Positions 21,128-22,527 of a stretch of 22,527 nt of DNA are shown here, piece by piece. The notes beneath the pieces are model-generated. The model did no database searches. It saw nothing but the letters and a program-made list of their open reading frames with translations, and was not told the DNA's origin. Position 1 is the first letter of the stretch. Every line of letters starts with the position of its first letter. Origin of the DNA: Nitrospira sp. UBA5698 (lineage in GTDB: Bacteria > Nitrospirota > Nitrospiria > Nitrospirales > Nitrospiraceae); contig DIHK01000069.1 of NCBI GenBank assembly GCA_002420115.1, positions 1-22,527 of the forward strand. The letters run 5' to 3'. Position numbers and translations under genes: made by a program.

Positions 21128-22527
21128 ATGCGACTTTCAATATTTTCGAGACTGGTTTTAACCTCCCTGGTCATTATTGCAGTGATGGGGGGAGTGAATC
21201 TCTACGCACTGTTTCAACTTCGGCAGTTGACGGCCATGAGTACCCAGATGGCCTCGTATCACTACCCCGCCGTCGAATCCGCTAAAAGGCTCTTAGGGTC
21301 GCTGTTTGCCCAACAGAATAATGAAAAGAAGTTTCTTGCCACGAAAGATCCCACATTCCGCACTAACTTGACTGAAGAAGTTGAAGAGTTTCAGCGGGTG
21401 CTTCACCTGTTGCGAGGACAGGAAAGTTCCACCCGAGGATTGACGCTTTTGCAAGAGACGGGTGAGTTGTTGAAAGAACGATCACGATTATTTGACAGTA
21501 CCGTTCAAGCGGCAACAAGGTCGACCTATCCTACGATTTCAGACTATGAAAGCAAACGCGATAGCCTCACAGACCGCATGTCTTTCACGTTGCAGAGTTA
21601 TATCGATCTTCATGAGGCTCGAGTCAGTGTCGGGGTGACCGAATCGCGCGCAAGTGCCGCCCAAGCCGAGGCGGTAACGGAGCAGCTTGTTCTTGTAGCG
21701 TTGATGTTCGGATTGGGGTTGGCCGGAGTGGCAAGCTATACGATTCTGCGTCCTCTCCGAGAGCTGCAGGGACATATCAAACAGATTGGACAGGGGAATT
21801 TTGGGGCATCCCTCACCATCAAGGCTCCGGCCGAACTCCGTGAGTTAGTAGATTCCGTGAACTGGATGGGCCGGAAGCTCCAGGAAATCGACGAGATGAA
21901 AACAGATTTTCTTGCGCACGTATCCCATGAATTACGAACACCCATGGCATCAATTCAGGAGGGGACGAACCTTTTACTTGACGAGATTCCGGGGCCGCTG
22001 ATGCCTGAGCAACGGATGACGCTTCGGATCATGGCTGACAGCAGCAAGCGGCTGATGCATCTCATCGCCACGATTCTAGATTTGTCGAAAATGGAAGCCG
22101 GGATGATGGAGTATCGGTTTGTCCCGGTTAATCTCCAGCGGATTGTTGACATTTCCATGAATAAAATTCGGTTGCTTGCTGATTCTAAGCATGTCCAATT
22201 GGTTTTGGAGCATGCTGGACAGCGGGCTTGGGTCAAGGCGGATGCGTCCCGGCTGGAACAGGTCTTGGACAATCTGTTGTCCAACGCGCTGAAATTCAGC
22301 CCCGAAGGGGGTGTGGTGAAGGTGTATCTGAAGCCAGACCTGCAGGCTGGTGTACTGGAGGTCGCAGTCTCAGATACGGGGCCTGGTATTGCATCAGAGG
22401 ATCTGCCACATATCTTTGAGCGCTTTTACCAGGGCCGTACCAAGGTCAAGCAAAGCGCAGGAAGTGGGTTAGGGTTGGCATTGGTCAAGAATGTTGTCGA
22501 AGCTCATGGAGGAAGGATCTGGATCGA
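21128..22527 (+). CDS. GlrK/QseE-like membrane sensor histidine kinase, C-terminus cut by window edge
   Basis: From the ATG at 21128 the frame is open to the edge (466 residues). GAGG about 9 bases upstream is a modest ribosome site. First membrane helix at about 8-29, a periplasmic helical sensor region (30-185), second helix at 186-206, HAMP segment LRPLRELQGHIKQIGQGNFG (207-226). The dimerisation domain holds the phospho-acceptor His267 in HVSHELRTPMASIQEGT. The ATPase domain has the N box NLLSNALKF (382-390), G1 DTGPG (416-420), F box IFERFYQG (429-436) and G2 GSGLGLAL (445-452). ASIQEGT after the H box is characteristic of GlrK/QseE-type kinases, whose partners are NtrC-like regulators. 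The partner gene probably lies just beyond the window. Confidence 0.9.
   Translation, partial: MRLSIFSRLVLTSLVIIAVMGGVNLYALFQLRQLTAMSTQMASYHYPAVESAKRLLGSLFAQQNNEKKFLATKDPTFRTNLTEEVEEFQRVLHLLRGQESSTRGLTLLQETGELLKERSRLFDSTVQAATRSTYPTISDYESKRDSLTDRMSFTLQSYIDLHEARVSVGVTESRASAAQAEAVTEQLVLVALMFGLGLAGVASYTILRPLRELQGHIKQIGQGNFGASLTIKAPAELRELVDSVNWMGRKLQEIDEMKTDFLAHVSHELRTPMASIQEGTNLLLDEIPGPLMPEQRMTLRIMADSSKRLMHLIATILDLSKMEAGMMEYRFVPVNLQRIVDISMNKIRLLADSKHVQLVLEHAGQRAWVKADASRLEQVLDNLLSNALKFSPEGGVVKVYLKPDLQAGVLEVAVSDTGPGIASEDLPHIFERFYQGRTKVKQSAGSGLGLALVKNVVEAHGGRIWI

Noticed and set aside
1..22527. A new defence, toxin or biosynthetic system
   Set aside because: No cluster of co-directional unknown genes with toxin, nuclease-effector or assembly-line domains is present; the lone SNase-fold gene has no partner beyond a doubtful small ORF.

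Overview
The window reads as a bacterial chromosome segment of medium-high G+C with tightly packed genes and few obvious phage or plasmid hallmarks. No rRNA, tRNA or CRISPR array was found. The gene set (full-length ClpB, ComM/YifB, bactofilin, a GlrK/QseE-like kinase, a pxpBAC cluster and many small exported proteins) fits a Gram-negative, possibly Nitrospira-like organism. That genus guess is inference: it rests on general gene style and on my recollection of a dispersed repeat resembling 10288-10412, not on any database comparison.

Layout. 1-3600 (minus strand): a truncated DUF900-type alpha/beta hydrolase behind a small lipoprotein gene, then a roughly 700-bp gene-poor stretch holding a diverged duplication with two matching promoters. 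A staphylococcal-nuclease-fold protein and a doubtful small secreted protein follow. 3577-7704 (minus strand): a four-gene cluster in the order Tat-signal FAD amine oxidase, pxpB, pxpA, pxpC. The pxp genes are joined by ATGA overlaps, and the cluster looks built for 5-oxoproline or related amino-acid salvage. 7777-8726: a complete 950-bp insertion sequence (IS481-like DDE transposase, 30/31-bp terminal repeats, 5-bp GAGAG target duplication) inserted just upstream of that cluster. 8743-10299: a doubtful small ORF, a bactofilin, a small secreted protein and a DUF423 membrane protein whose stop codon lies inside a palindromic repeat. 10445-13384: a dienelactone-hydrolase-like gene coupled to a secreted protein gene, divergent from a Gfo/Idh/MocA oxidoreductase; the two -35 boxes abut in a palindrome. 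13385-13867: a standalone Lrp/AsnC ligand-binding-domain gene bracketed by heptad-periodic repeats. 13868-16565: a secreted hypothetical protein, comM and a coupled small membrane protein. 16946-20967: a hypothetical protein, ClpB on the opposite strand and a multi-pass membrane protein. 21128-end: a membrane histidine kinase cut by the window edge.

The exciting material is mainly regulatory: the IS insertion at the amine oxidase/pxp cluster, a perfect hairpin abutting the transposase start codon, the abutting divergent promoters, and several -10 boxes so close to start codons that leaderless transcripts are likely. I did not find a convincing new defence or biosynthetic system. The most unusual protein-level observation is a dienelactone-hydrolase-family protein with glycine where the nucleophile should be.
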